NCBI GenBank assembly: GCA_048201935.1
Contig: DBFBGR010000011.1
Span: forward strand, 186,001 to 250,000
Source: MGBC124762 sp048201935
GTDB lineage: Bacteria > Bacillota > Clostridia > Oscillospirales > Oscillospiraceae
Length of the DNA: 64,000 nt
Reading direction: 5' to 3'
The position numbers and the translations under genes were made by a program. Shown here one piece after another: positions 25,325 through 32,866 of this stretch (the first letter of the stretch is position 1; each line of letters starts with the position of its first letter). The notes under the pieces are model-generated. The model had not been told where the DNA came from. It saw only the letters and a list, made by a program, of their open reading frames with translations, and searched no databases.

Positions 25325-25438
25325 ATGAAAGTCAGACCGTCTGTGAAGCCCATGTGCGAGAAGTGCAAGATCATCAAGCGCAAGGGCAAAGTCATGGTCA
25401 TTTGCGAAAACCCCAAGCACAAGCAGAGACAAGGTTAA
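25325..25438 (+). CDS. rpmJ: 50S ribosomal protein L36, zinc type
   Basis: A 37-aa protein (MKVRPSVKPMCEKCK start) with the C-C-C-H zinc ligands of the C+ form (CEKC, then IC and KH near the end). It is preceded by AAGGAGG and sits in its usual place between infA and rpsM. The 95-nt gap after infA shows no clear signal. Confidence 0.95.
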   Translation: MKVRPSVKPMCEKCKIIKRKGKVMVICENPKHKQRQG

Positions 25439-25456
25439 AAGGAGGGACAGAAAAGT

Positions 25457-25825
25457 ATGGCTCGTATTGCTGGTATTGACTTGCCGAAGGACAAGCGCGT
25501 GGAGATCGGCTTGACCTATATTTTCGGCATCGGGCGCACCAGCGCCAACAAGATCCTGGCCGCCACAGGCATCGACCCCGACATCCGGGTGAAGGACCTG
25601 ACGGAGGAGCAGGAAGCTGCCCTCCGTGAGGAGATCGGCAACCACTACACCGTGGAGGGCGACCTCCGCCGCAACGTGGCTTTGGACATCAAGCGGCTCA
25701 CCGAGATCGGCTGCTACCGCGGCATCCGTCACCGCAAGGGCCTGCCCGTCCGGGGCCAGCGCTCCAAGACCAACGCCCGGACCCGCAAGGGACCCAAGCG
25801 CACGGTCGCCAACAAGAAGAAGTAA
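25457..25825 (+). CDS. rpsM: 30S ribosomal protein S13
   Basis: The 122-aa protein has ARIAGIDLPKDKRVEIGLTYIFGIG and the basic tail GQRSKTNARTRKGPKRTV. It contacts P-site tRNA and L5. Confidence 0.98.
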   Translation: MARIAGIDLPKDKRVEIGLTYIFGIGRTSANKILAATGIDPDIRVKDLTEEQEAALREEIGNHYTVEGDLRRNVALDIKRLTEIGCYRGIRHRKGLPVRGQRSKTNARTRKGPKRTVANKKK

Positions 25826-25840
25826 GGAGGGAGAGAGAAT

Positions 25841-26242
25841 ATGGCTGCTACTACGAAAGGCAAGAAGACGACCCGTCGTCGCCGCGAACGCAAGAATATC
25901 GAGAAGGGCGCGGTCCACATCCGCTCTTCCTTCAACAACACCATGGTCACCGTGACCGACACCCACGGCAACGCCATCTCCTGGGCTTCCTCCGGCGAGA
26001 TGGGCTTCCGTGGCTCCCGCAAGTCCACCCCCTTCGCCGCTCAGACTGCCGCCGAGACGGCCGCCAAGGCCGCCATGGAGCATGGCCTGAAGAGCGTGGA
26101 GGTCTTCGTCAAGGGTCCCGGCCAGGGCCGTGAGGCCGCCATCCGGGCGCTCCAGGCCGTGGGCCTGGAGGTCACCCTGATCAAGGACGTGACCCCCATC
26201 CCCCACAACGGCTGCCGTCCGCCCAAGCGCCGCCGCGTGTAA
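25841..26242 (+). CDS. rpsK: 30S ribosomal protein S11
   Basis: The 133-aa protein has HIRSSFNNTMVTVTDTHGNAI and DVTPIPHNGCRPPKRRRV. Confidence 0.98.
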   Translation: MAATTKGKKTTRRRRERKNIEKGAVHIRSSFNNTMVTVTDTHGNAISWASSGEMGFRGSRKSTPFAAQTAAETAAKAAMEHGLKSVEVFVKGPGQGREAAIRALQAVGLEVTLIKDVTPIPHNGCRPPKRRRV

Positions 26243-26266
26243 TAGCAAAGGAGGAATTGAGTTAAT

Positions 26267-26869
26267 ATGGCTAAGAATATGCAGCCTGTGGCCAAGCGCT
26301 GCAAGGCTCTGAACGTTTCTCCCGCCGCTATGGGATACGCCAAGAAGCAGACCAACCGCAACCCCAAGGGCCAGATGCGCCGCAAGCAGAGCGAGTACGC
26401 CATGCAGATGAACGAGAAGCAGAAGGTCAAGTTCGTCTATGGCATCATGGAAAAGCAGTTCCGCGCCTACTATGAGAAGGCCGCCCGCAGCGAGGGCATG
26501 ACCGGCGAGGTGCTGCTGACCACCATCGAGCGCCGCTTGGACAACGTGGTGTACCGTCTGGGCTTCGCCATGACCCGCCGCGAGGCCCGTCAGAGCGTCA
26601 ACCACGGCCACTTCACCGTCAACGGCCGGAAGGTGAACATCCCCTCCTACCTGGTGAAGCCCGGCGACGTGATCGAGGTCAAGGAGTCCAGCCGGGACAG
26701 CGTGCGCTTTAAGCGCTTCACCGGCGAGGACGCCCCCATCTTCGCCACCCCCAAGTGGCTGAGCCGTGAGAAGAACGCCCTCAAGGGCACCGTCGTCCAG
26801 ATGCCCGCCCGGGACGACATCGACATGCCCGTTGAGGAGCACCTTATCGTCGAGCTCTATTCCAAGTAA
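26267..26869 (+). CDS. rpsD: 30S ribosomal protein S4
   Basis: The 200-aa protein has an S4 RNA-binding domain (RRLDNVVYRLGFAMTRREARQ, NHGHFTVNGRKVNIPSYLV). It nucleates 30S assembly. It lies between rpsK and rpoA as in most Clostridia, unlike B. subtilis where rpsD is elsewhere. Confidence 0.98.
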   Translation: MAKNMQPVAKRCKALNVSPAAMGYAKKQTNRNPKGQMRRKQSEYAMQMNEKQKVKFVYGIMEKQFRAYYEKAARSEGMTGEVLLTTIERRLDNVVYRLGFAMTRREARQSVNHGHFTVNGRKVNIPSYLVKPGDVIEVKESSRDSVRFKRFTGEDAPIFATPKWLSREKNALKGTVVQMPARDDIDMPVEEHLIVELYSK

Positions 26870-26925
26870 TAAGCTCCCCTCGATTCGTTTTTATCAACTG
26901 CTGAAGAAGGAGGGTCACAAACGAT

Positions 26926-27873
26926 ATGGTAGAAATCGAAAAGCCCCGCATCGAGTGTATTGAAAACCCCAGCGAGGAATTTCACGGCAAGTATATCGTC
27001 GAGCCCCTGGAGCGCGGTTACGGCACCACCCTGGGCAATTCCATGCGCCGCATCCTGCTCTCCAGCCTGCCCGGCGTGGCGGTCACCGCCATCAAGATCG
27101 CCGGCGTGCAGCATGAGTTCTCCACCATCCCCGGGGTCACCGAGGACGTGACGGAGATCGTGCTGAACGTCAAGAGCATCATCGCCAAGCTCTATAGCGA
27201 GGGCGCCAAGACGGTCTATATCGAGGCCGCCGGTCCCTGCGAGGTCACCGCCGGCGACATCAAGGCCGACGGCGAGGTGGAGGTGCTCAACCCCGAGCTC
27301 CACATCGCCACCCTGGGCCCCGACGCCAACCTGAACATGGAGCTGACCTTGAGCCATGGCCGGGGCTACGTTCCCGCCGAGCGCAACAAGCCCGCCCAGT
27401 CCATCATCGGGGTCATCCCCGTGGACAGCGTCTACACACCGGTCAAGAAGGTCAATTACACCGTGGAGAACACCCGCGTGGGCGACGCCACGGACTTTGA
27501 CAAGCTGACCCTGGAGGTCTGGACCAACGGCGTCATCTCCGCCCGGGACGCCGTCAGCCTGGGCGCTCGCATCCTCTGCGACCACTTTATGCTCTTCACC
27601 GACCTCTCCGAGACCATGGGCTCCAAGTCCACGGTGGTGGAGAAGTCGGACACCCAGCGCGACAAGGTGCTGGAGCTGACCATCGAGGAGCTGGACCTCT
27701 CGGTGCGCAGCTTCAACTGCCTCAAGCGGGCCAACATCAACACGGTGGAGGACCTGATCTCCAAGACCGAGGACGAGATGATGAAGGTCCGCAACCTGGG
27801 CCGCAAGAGCCTGGAAGAGGTCATGAACAAGCTGGCTATGATGGGTCTGTCCCTGTCCAGCGAAGAGAACTGA
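26926..27873 (+). CDS. rpoA: RNA polymerase alpha subunit
   Basis: The 315-aa protein has the N-terminal dimerisation/assembly domain (EPLERGYGTTLGNSMRRILLSSLPG) and C-terminal domain (ELDLSVRSFNCLKRANINTVEDL) that binds UP elements and activators. AAGGAGG lies in the 56-nt gap after rpsD. Confidence 0.98.
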   Translation: MVEIEKPRIECIENPSEEFHGKYIVEPLERGYGTTLGNSMRRILLSSLPGVAVTAIKIAGVQHEFSTIPGVTEDVTEIVLNVKSIIAKLYSEGAKTVYIEAAGPCEVTAGDIKADGEVEVLNPELHIATLGPDANLNMELTLSHGRGYVPAERNKPAQSIIGVIPVDSVYTPVKKVNYTVENTRVGDATDFDKLTLEVWTNGVISARDAVSLGARILCDHFMLFTDLSETMGSKSTVVEKSDTQRDKVLELTIEELDLSVRSFNCLKRANINTVEDLISKTEDEMMKVRNLGRKSLEEVMNKLAMMGLSLSSEEN

Positions 27874-27901
27874 GAAACCCCAACATTGGAGGTGTTAACG
27901 T

Positions 27902-28234
27902 ATGCGTAAACTTGGCAAGCCCACCGACCAGCGCATGGCGATGCTGCGTCAACTGACCACCGAGCTGCTGGACCACGGCAAGCTCGAGACCACCGCCAGC
28001 CGCGCCAAGGAGGTGGCTCCTCTGGCCGAGCAGATGATCACCCTGGCCAAGAAGAGCGGCCTGTCCAACTACCGTCAGGCGCTGAGCTTCATCACCCGTG
28101 AGGATGTGGCCCACAAGCTCTTTGGCGAGATCGCCCAGAAGTACGCCGACCGCGACGGCGGCTACACCCGGGTGGTCCTCACCGGTCCCCGCCGCGGCGA
28201 CGCCGCGGAGATGGCCATCGTGGAGCTGGTCTGA
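27902..28234 (+). CDS. rplQ: 50S ribosomal protein L17
   Basis: The 110-aa protein has RKLGKPTDQRMAMLRQLTTELL and the C-terminal RRGDAAEMAIVELV. It ends the ribosomal cluster; ecfA1/ecfA2/ecfT/truA, common next genes in Firmicutes, are not here. Confidence 0.97.
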   Translation: MRKLGKPTDQRMAMLRQLTTELLDHGKLETTASRAKEVAPLAEQMITLAKKSGLSNYRQALSFITREDVAHKLFGEIAQKYADRDGGYTRVVLTGPRRGDAAEMAIVELV

Positions 28235-28255
28235 GCCCGTTTCACAGCGAAAACC

Positions 28256-28294
28256 AAAACCCCGGCCTGGTCAACAGGCTGGGGTTTTATTTTT
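28256..28294 (+). terminator. Intrinsic terminator of the ribosomal cluster
   Basis: Stem AAAACCCCGGCCTG / CAGGCTGGGGTTTT with a GTCAA loop and TTTT-A-TTTTT tail. Confidence 0.92.
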
Positions 28295-28319
28295 CCAAAT
28301 CATACCGCGCCGAAGCTCC

Positions 28320-28348
28320 GCATATCCAAAAGCCGCCTGCCCATACTA
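28320..28348 (+). promoter_or_regulatory. Sigma-G-type (forespore) promoter of spoVT
   Basis: GCATA (28320-28324), 17-nt spacer, CATACTA (28342-28348). This fits the known sigma-G consensus (-35 like gMATR, -10 like CATXHTA), and spoVT is a sigma-G gene in B. subtilis. No sigma-A promoter was seen in this gap. Confidence 0.75.
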
Positions 28349-28389
28349 AGGATTGTCAATACAGAAAAAAGGCAGGAGGAATCCCCTTG

Positions 28390-28929
28390 ATGAAAGCAAC
28401 TGGCGTCGTAAGACGCATCGACGACCTTGGCCGCATCGTCATCCCCAAAGAGATCCGCCGCACCATGCGCATCCGCGAGGGCGACCCGCTGGAGATCTTT
28501 ACCGACAAGGACGGCGGCGTGGTCTTTAAGAAGTACAGCCTCATGGGCGGGCTCAGCGATTTTGCCGGGCAGATGTGCGAGACCCTGTCCAAGCTCTCCG
28601 GTCTCACCGCCGTCATCACCGACCGCGACAGCGTGCTCTCCGTCTCCGGCGCATGCCGCAAGGAGCTTTCCGAGCGCGCCGTCAGCGAGGAGCTGGAAAA
28701 GCTCATGGAGGGGCGGCAGCTCTACGTGGCCCAGGAGGGCCAGAGCACCGTGGCCATCTGCCGGGACAGCGAGCAGTACCGGGCTATGGTGTGCGCGCCC
28801 ATCCTCTCCGGCGGCGACGTGCTGGGCGCCGTCCTCTTTGTCCAGGAGGAGGGCCGCTCCGCCGGCGACGCGGAGGTCAAAATGATCCAGACCGCCGCCG
28901 GTTTTCTGAGTCGGCACATGGAGGCCTGA
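28390..28929 (+). CDS. spoVT: Stage V sporulation protein T
   Basis: A late-forespore transcription regulator that modulates sigma-G genes. The 179-aa protein has an AbrB-type swapped-hairpin DNA-binding domain at 1-50 (KATGVVRRIDDLGRIVIPKEIRR, then REGDPLEIF) and a GAF-like C-terminal domain. Length matches SpoVT (about 178 aa). The ATG at 28390 is 9 nt after AGGAGGA; an in-frame TTG at 28387 is less likely. It is followed directly by a structured repeat and terminator. Confidence 0.96.
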   Translation: MKATGVVRRIDDLGRIVIPKEIRRTMRIREGDPLEIFTDKDGGVVFKKYSLMGGLSDFAGQMCETLSKLSGLTAVITDRDSVLSVSGACRKELSERAVSEELEKLMEGRQLYVAQEGQSTVAICRDSEQYRAMVCAPILSGGDVLGAVLFVQEEGRSAGDAEVKMIQTAAGFLSRHMEA

Positions 28930-29066
28930 GAAGCGCGAGGGTAGGCACGCCGCCGGGCTTGGAGCCGACCGCACGGCAAAAACAGGTTGGCCGTAGGCCA
29001 ACGGCATTTTGCCAAGGGAGGCGAAAGAACCGGCGAAAGCGTGCCCAACCCGAACGTGACAGACTG
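28930..29066 (+). repeat. Structured RNA-like repeat element, copy A (3' UTR of spoVT)
   Basis: About 137 nt starting at the last base of the spoVT TGA. Nested helices are visible: GGGT (28939-28942) with ACCC (29048-29051); GGCACGC (28944-28950) with GCGTGCC (29039-29045); GCCGG (28952-28956) with CCGGC (29030-29034); GGCAAAA (28975-28981) with TTTTGCC (29007-29013); TTGGCC (28987-28992) GTA GGCCAA (28996-29001). The 3' end carries GAACGTGACAG. Copy B at 44776-44919 has the same helices with different bases. It codes for nothing evident and was not recognised as a known RNA class. Confidence 0.75.
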
Positions 29067-29089
29067 GAAAAATTAGGTAAACCAACCTG

Positions 29090-29132
29090 AAGGCGATAAA
29101 TGCGATTTTTCGGCATTTATCGCCTTATTTTT
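29090..29132 (+). terminator. Intrinsic terminator of spoVT
   Basis: Fourteen-bp stem AAGGCGATAAATGC / GCATTTATCGCCTT followed by a T-rich tail. Because it lies after the structured element, that element is probably part of the spoVT transcript. Confidence 0.92.
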
Positions 29133-29149
29133 ATGTTAACAGCGAGAAA

Positions 29150-29215
29150 TGTCGAACGATTTTTTAACTTTTTTGCGATTTTTGTATTGCGGGAACTGTA
29201 AAAATATGGTATATT
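29150..29215 (+). promoter_or_regulatory. spo0A promoter with candidate 0A box
   Basis: TTGCGG (29187-29192), 17-nt spacer, TATATT (29210-29215). A perfect Spo0A box TGTCGAA lies at 29150-29156, 31 nt upstream of the -35, consistent with known autoregulation of spo0A in other spore formers. One 7-mer alone can occur by chance. Confidence 0.6.
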
Positions 29216-29300
29216 TACACCACCGGACAGGGAACAGACCTAATACCCTCCGCCGGGGAAATCAGGCGCGGCCCTAGCCGCCGAAAAGAGGGAAAACGAC

Positions 29301-30062
29301 ATGGAACAGGATATGGTGATCGTACTGGGCGACGCCTCGCAGGACTTTCAAATGGCCATGAGCGAGGCCATTGGGCAGGAGCCGGGGATGCGTCTGGCGG
29401 GAGCGACAGGGGACGGGCAGGAGCTTTTGGAGCTGGTTCGGACCCAGCGGCCCGACGCGGTGGTGATGGACCTGGTGCTGGCGGGAATGGACGGGCTGGA
29501 GGTTCTGGCTCAGCTCCAGCAGCTCCAACAGCGCCCCCAGGTGCTGGTGGCCTCCGCCTTCCTCCACGAGGGACTGGTGAATCAGGTCCGTAGCTGCGGC
29601 GCGGGGTATCTGATGCCCAAGCCCTGCCGCCCGGTGACGGTGCTGGAGCGGGTGCGGCAGCTAGTCACCGGGGCCGCGCCCCAGGAGCTGGCCCTGACCC
29701 CTGGCGCGGAGAGCCTGGAGCTGCGGGTGACGGCCATCATCCACGAGATCGGCGTGCCCGCCCACATCAAGGGCTATCAGTACCTCCGGGAGGCCATCCG
29801 CCTGGCGGTGGAGGACATGGAGGTCATCAACGCCGTCACCAAGGTGCTCTATCCCACCGTGGCCAAGCGCTTTGGCACTACGCCCAGCCGGGTGGAGCGG
29901 GCCATCCGCCACGCCATCGAGGTGGCCTGGGACCGGGGCGACCTGGAGACCCTGCAAAAATACTTTGGCTACACCGTCTCCAACGCCAAGGGCAAGCCCA
30001 CCAACAGCGAGTTCATCGCCATGATCGCCGACCGCCTCCAGCTCCAGCGCAAGGAGGGCTAA
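29301..30062 (+). CDS. spo0A: Spo0A, master regulator of sporulation
   Basis: The 253-aa response regulator has a receiver (1-120) and the Spo0A DNA-binding domain. The recognition region FGTTPSRVERAIRHAIEVAWDRG near residues 190-213 is nearly invariant in Spo0A and identifies it. The receiver keeps the phosphoacceptor Asp57 (VVMDLVL) and Lys in LMPKPC, but the usual acidic pair (VADDN in B. subtilis) is VLGDAS, with Gly in place of the first Asp, and the conserved Thr is Ser (ASAF). Its neighbour is spoVT, not spoIVB, which precedes spo0A in most spore formers. It has its own promoter and terminator. Confidence 0.97.
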   Translation: MEQDMVIVLGDASQDFQMAMSEAIGQEPGMRLAGATGDGQELLELVRTQRPDAVVMDLVLAGMDGLEVLAQLQQLQQRPQVLVASAFLHEGLVNQVRSCGAGYLMPKPCRPVTVLERVRQLVTGAAPQELALTPGAESLELRVTAIIHEIGVPAHIKGYQYLREAIRLAVEDMEVINAVTKVLYPTVAKRFGTTPSRVERAIRHAIEVAWDRGDLETLQKYFGYTVSNAKGKPTNSEFIAMIADRLQLQRKEG

Positions 30063-30069
30063 AATAAAG

Positions 30070-30110
30070 CAGCGGCTTGGGGACCCTCCCAAGCCGCTGT
30101 TTACTTTTCC
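30070..30110. terminator. Bidirectional terminator after spo0A
   Basis: Twelve-bp stem CAGCGGCTTGGG / CCCAAGCCGCTG, with T-rich tail on the plus side and an A-rich segment (AAAATAAAG) giving a T tail on the minus side; it serves spo0A and the converging Xre gene. Confidence 0.85.
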
Positions 30111-30316
30111 TGCTGCGTTTCCGGGATGTGGACCAGGATGTCGCTGACGCCGCAGTGCAAGATCTGGCACAGCGCGTCCAGGGTGTTGGTGGACACTGAC
30201 TCCCCGGCCTTCAGCCGCCGGATAGTGGAGCTGCTGATGTTGCCCTTCACCTGCAGGGTATATGTGCTGGCGCCCACCCGGGCCATGGTGGCCCAAAGCG
30301 GCTCGTAGGATATCAT
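30101..30316 (-). CDS. Small Xre/Cro-type helix-turn-helix regulator
   Basis: The 71-aa protein is one HTH domain (MISYEPLWATMARVG, then STYTLQ, ISSSTIRRLKAGESVSTNTLDALCQIL), the compact HTH_26-like type seen in Firmicutes. The start at 30316 is chosen because AAGGGGGTGG (30321-30330 on the minus strand) precedes it; an upstream in-frame start is possible but lacks a site. It is divergent from a 52-aa ORF, and the region between holds a palindrome likely to be its operator. Confidence 0.85.
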   Translation of the reverse strand: MISYEPLWATMARVGASTYTLQVKGNISSSTIRRLKAGESVSTNTLDALCQILHCGVSDILVHIPETQQEK

Positions 30317-30328
30317 TGCTCCACCCCC

Positions 30329-30356
30329 TTGACATATCTTCATTATTGCCTATAAT
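30329..30356 (+). promoter_or_regulatory. Promoter of the 52-aa ORF
   Basis: Consensus TTGACA (30329-30334), 16-nt spacer, consensus TATAAT (30351-30356). Confidence 0.8.
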
Positions 30357-30388
30357 GATGGCAAAGGGAAATAGGCAATATTGCCTAT
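30345..30388. promoter_or_regulatory. Candidate Xre operator sites
   Basis: A perfect 18-bp palindrome ATAGGCAATATTGCCTAT (30371-30388) lies just after the plus-strand start of transcription. Its half site ATTGCCTAT recurs at 30345-30353 over the -10, where TTGCC N9 GGCAA (30346-30364) forms a second, wider inverted repeat. Binding by the divergent Xre protein would block both directions (inference). Confidence 0.65.
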
Positions 30389-30403
30389 ACAGGAGGTTCG
30401 ACA

Positions 30404-30562
30404 ATGGACGACAAAAAAAGACAGAAGAGCCCGCCCGCCAAGCCCTGCCGCCGGGATTCGGACATGGCCCCGGGCTTCTCCATGGCCAAGGTCCTGCTGT
30501 CCAACGCCCTGCCCAGGTCGGTCTACTACCCCGGCGACGACGCCCGGGAGGAGGAGCCTTGA
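30404..30562 (+). CDS. 52-aa basic/proline-containing small protein, unknown
   Basis: The short frame begins MDDKKRQKSPPAKPCRRDSD and ends REEEP. It has a consensus promoter, AGGAGG (30391-30396) 7 nt before the ATG, and a terminator 20 nt after the stop, so it is a well-formed single-gene unit. I recognise no family; it has no signal peptide or membrane helix. Its pairing with an adjacent Xre repressor resembles small regulated modules (for example toxin-antitoxin-like or phage-remnant switches), but nothing in the sequence proves a toxin. Confidence 0.6.
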   Translation: MDDKKRQKSPPAKPCRRDSDMAPGFSMAKVLLSNALPRSVYYPGDDAREEEP

Positions 30563-30581
30563 TTTTTGTGAAAAGGGAAAG

Positions 30582-30610
30582 GAGGAGCGGAAACCGTTCC
30601 TCTTTTCTTT
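30582..30610 (+). terminator. Terminator after the 52-aa ORF
   Basis: Nine-bp stem GAGGAGCGG / CCGTTCCTC (one G-T pair), AAA loop, TTTTCTTTT tail. Confidence 0.75.
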
Positions 30611-30672
30611 TCGTCTAAAATAGAGTACAATAGCCTCAAAGAGCAAGAAAACGCCGGGAAGGGGGCGGGACT

Positions 30673-32739
30673 GTGGAGCACATCACCTTGGATACGCCGC
30701 TGGGCAAGCTGCCCGGCGTGGGGCCTACCCGGCTCAAGCTGCTGGAAAAGCTGGGTCTGACCACGGCGGGGGACCTGCTGCGCTTCTACCCTCGCCGCTA
30801 TGAGGACCGGCGGACGGTGTGGCCCATCGCCCAGGCCCCAGTGGGGGTGGACTGCTGCGTGGAGGTCACCGTCACCAAGCCCGCCTCCCTGGCCCGTATC
30901 CCCGGCGGGCGGCAGATGGTGCGTTGCACCGTCAGCGACGACACCGCCGCCCTGGAGCTGACCTTCTTCAACCGGCCCTTCGTGCAAAAGACCCTGCGCA
31001 CCGGATGCCGCTACATCCTGTATGGCAAGATCGACCTCTTTGGCGGGCGGCGGCAGATGGTGAATCCCACCGTGGAGGAGGCGGGCAAGGCCAAGCTAGC
31101 GGGGACCATCGTGCCCTGCTATCCGCTGACGGCGGGGCTTTCTAACACCCAGATGGTGGCCTGGGCCCGGCTGGCGGTGGAGAGTTGCCTGGGCCAGCTC
31201 CCCGAGACCCTGCCCGCTGAGGTCCTGGCCCGGGAGGGCCTGCCCGGGGTCCGGGAGGCCGTGGGCCAGCTCCACTTCCCCCAGGACATGGAGGCCCTGG
31301 ACGCCGCCCGGCGGCGGATGGCCTTTGAGGAGTATTTCTATCTCACCGCCGGATTGGCGGTGCTGCGCGCGCGCCGGGAGACCGACCGGGGCACGCCGCT
31401 GAAGGAAGGGAAGCGGGAGGACTTTGAGAAGCTGCTGCCCTTTGCGCTCACCGACGCTCAGCGCCGGGTGATAGGCGAGTGTGCCGCCGACCTCTCTACC
31501 GCCGTGCCCATGAACCGCCTGGTCCAGGGCGACGTGGGCTCGGGCAAGACGGCCATTGCCGCCTTCTGTCTGTGGCGCTCGGCCAAAAGCGGCGCTCAGG
31601 GGGCGCTGATGGCCCCCACCGAGCTGCTGGCCCACCAGCATTACGAGACGTTAAAGGCCCTGCTGGAGCCCGCCCATGTGGTGGTGGCCCTGCTCACCGG
31701 GTCCCAGAGCCCGGCGGAGAAGGCGGCCATCCACGCCGCCCTGGCCGCCGGAGACATCCAGGTGGTGGTGGGTACCCACGCTCTTCTGAGCCAGGGGGTG
31801 ACCTTCCAAAACCTGGCCCTGGCGGTGGTGGACGAGCAGCACCGCTTCGGCGTGGGCCAGCGCTCGGCCCTGGCGGCCAAGGGGGAGCACCCCCATCTGC
31901 TGGTCCTCTCCGCCACCCCTATCCCCCGGACCCTGGCCCTTATTTTGTATGGCGACCTGGACGTGTCCATCCTGGACCAGCTACCCCCGGGGCGTACGCC
32001 GGTGGAGACGTATCTGGTCACCCAAGGCTACCACCCCCGGCTCTACAAATTCGTGGACAAGCTGGTGGGCCAGGGGCGGCAGGTCTATATCGTCTGCCCG
32101 GCCGTGGACGAAAGCGAGGCCGCCGAGGGTGACCCCACGCTGAAATCGGTGACCCAGTACGCCCAATACCTGGCCCAGACCGTTTTCCCTCATCTGAACG
32201 TGGCCTTCGTCCACGGCAAGATGAAGGCCCAGGAAAAGGAGACGGTGATGGCCGCCTTTGCCGCCGGGACGGTCCAGGTGCTGGTGTCCACCACCGTCAT
32301 CGAGGTGGGGGTGGACGTGCCCAACGCCGCGCTGATGGTGGTGGAAAACGCCGACCGCTTCGGTCTTTCCCAGCTCCACCAGCTCCGGGGCCGTGTGGGC
32401 CGGGGCAAGCACCAGTCCTACTGCGTATTGGTTTCTGACAATCGTAATCCCGAGACGAGAGCCAGATTAAAAGCCCTGTGCGCCACCACCGACGGCTTCG
32501 CCATCGCCGAGGAGGACTTGAAGGCCCGGGGCCCCGGCGACTTTTTTGGCGCACGCCAACATGGTCTACCACAGCTCCACTCCGCCAGCCTTTCGGCCGA
32601 TGTGCGCCTGATCCAAAGCGCTCAGCGCGCCGCCCAGGACATCCTGTGTGCCGACCCAGAGCTGACCGGGCCCGAGCACCGGATGATGTGGCCCCGGCTG
32701 CGGCAGCTTTTCGCGGAAAACCCGGACATTTTCAACTGA
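30673..32739 (+). CDS. recG: ATP-dependent DNA helicase RecG
   Basis: Remodels stalled replication forks and branch-migrates Holliday junctions. The 688-aa protein has the usual length: an N-terminal wedge/OB domain (TPLGKLPGVGPTRLKLLEKLGL), Walker A GDVGSGKT, DEQHRFGVGQR as the DExH-type box, SATPIPRT, and the C-terminal ATTVIEVGVDVPNA-like and QLRGRVGRG motifs followed by the TRG segment (DLKARGPGDFFGARQHG). The start is GTG at 30673 after GGGAAGGGGGCGG. A weak TACAAT -10 lies at 30626-30631. Confidence 0.97.
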   Translation: MEHITLDTPLGKLPGVGPTRLKLLEKLGLTTAGDLLRFYPRRYEDRRTVWPIAQAPVGVDCCVEVTVTKPASLARIPGGRQMVRCTVSDDTAALELTFFNRPFVQKTLRTGCRYILYGKIDLFGGRRQMVNPTVEEAGKAKLAGTIVPCYPLTAGLSNTQMVAWARLAVESCLGQLPETLPAEVLAREGLPGVREAVGQLHFPQDMEALDAARRRMAFEEYFYLTAGLAVLRARRETDRGTPLKEGKREDFEKLLPFALTDAQRRVIGECAADLSTAVPMNRLVQGDVGSGKTAIAAFCLWRSAKSGAQGALMAPTELLAHQHYETLKALLEPAHVVVALLTGSQSPAEKAAIHAALAAGDIQVVVGTHALLSQGVTFQNLALAVVDEQHRFGVGQRSALAAKGEHPHLLVLSATPIPRTLALILYGDLDVSILDQLPPGRTPVETYLVTQGYHPRLYKFVDKLVGQGRQVYIVCPAVDESEAAEGDPTLKSVTQYAQYLAQTVFPHLNVAFVHGKMKAQEKETVMAAFAAGTVQVLVSTTVIEVGVDVPNAALMVVENADRFGLSQLHQLRGRVGRGKHQSYCVLVSDNRNPETRARLKALCATTDGFAIAEEDLKARGPGDFFGARQHGLPQLHSASLSADVRLIQSAQRAAQDILCADPELTGPEHRMMWPRLRQLFAENPDIFN

Positions 32740-32781
32740 GCCGGACCCTAAATTTCCCTCCCCCAAAAAACGACTTTTTTC

Positions 32782-32810
32782 GTGACATTTCCCGGCGTCT
32801 ATGCTATACT
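32782..32810 (+). promoter_or_regulatory. Promoter of the giant surface protein operon
   Basis: GTGACA (32782-32787), 17-nt spacer, TATACT (32805-32810) with a TGC extended -10. Confidence 0.7.
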
Positions 32811-32866
32811 TTGAGAGATATGGAAGGTCCGGGAAGAACATATTTGGATAAAAGGGTGATCAGGAT

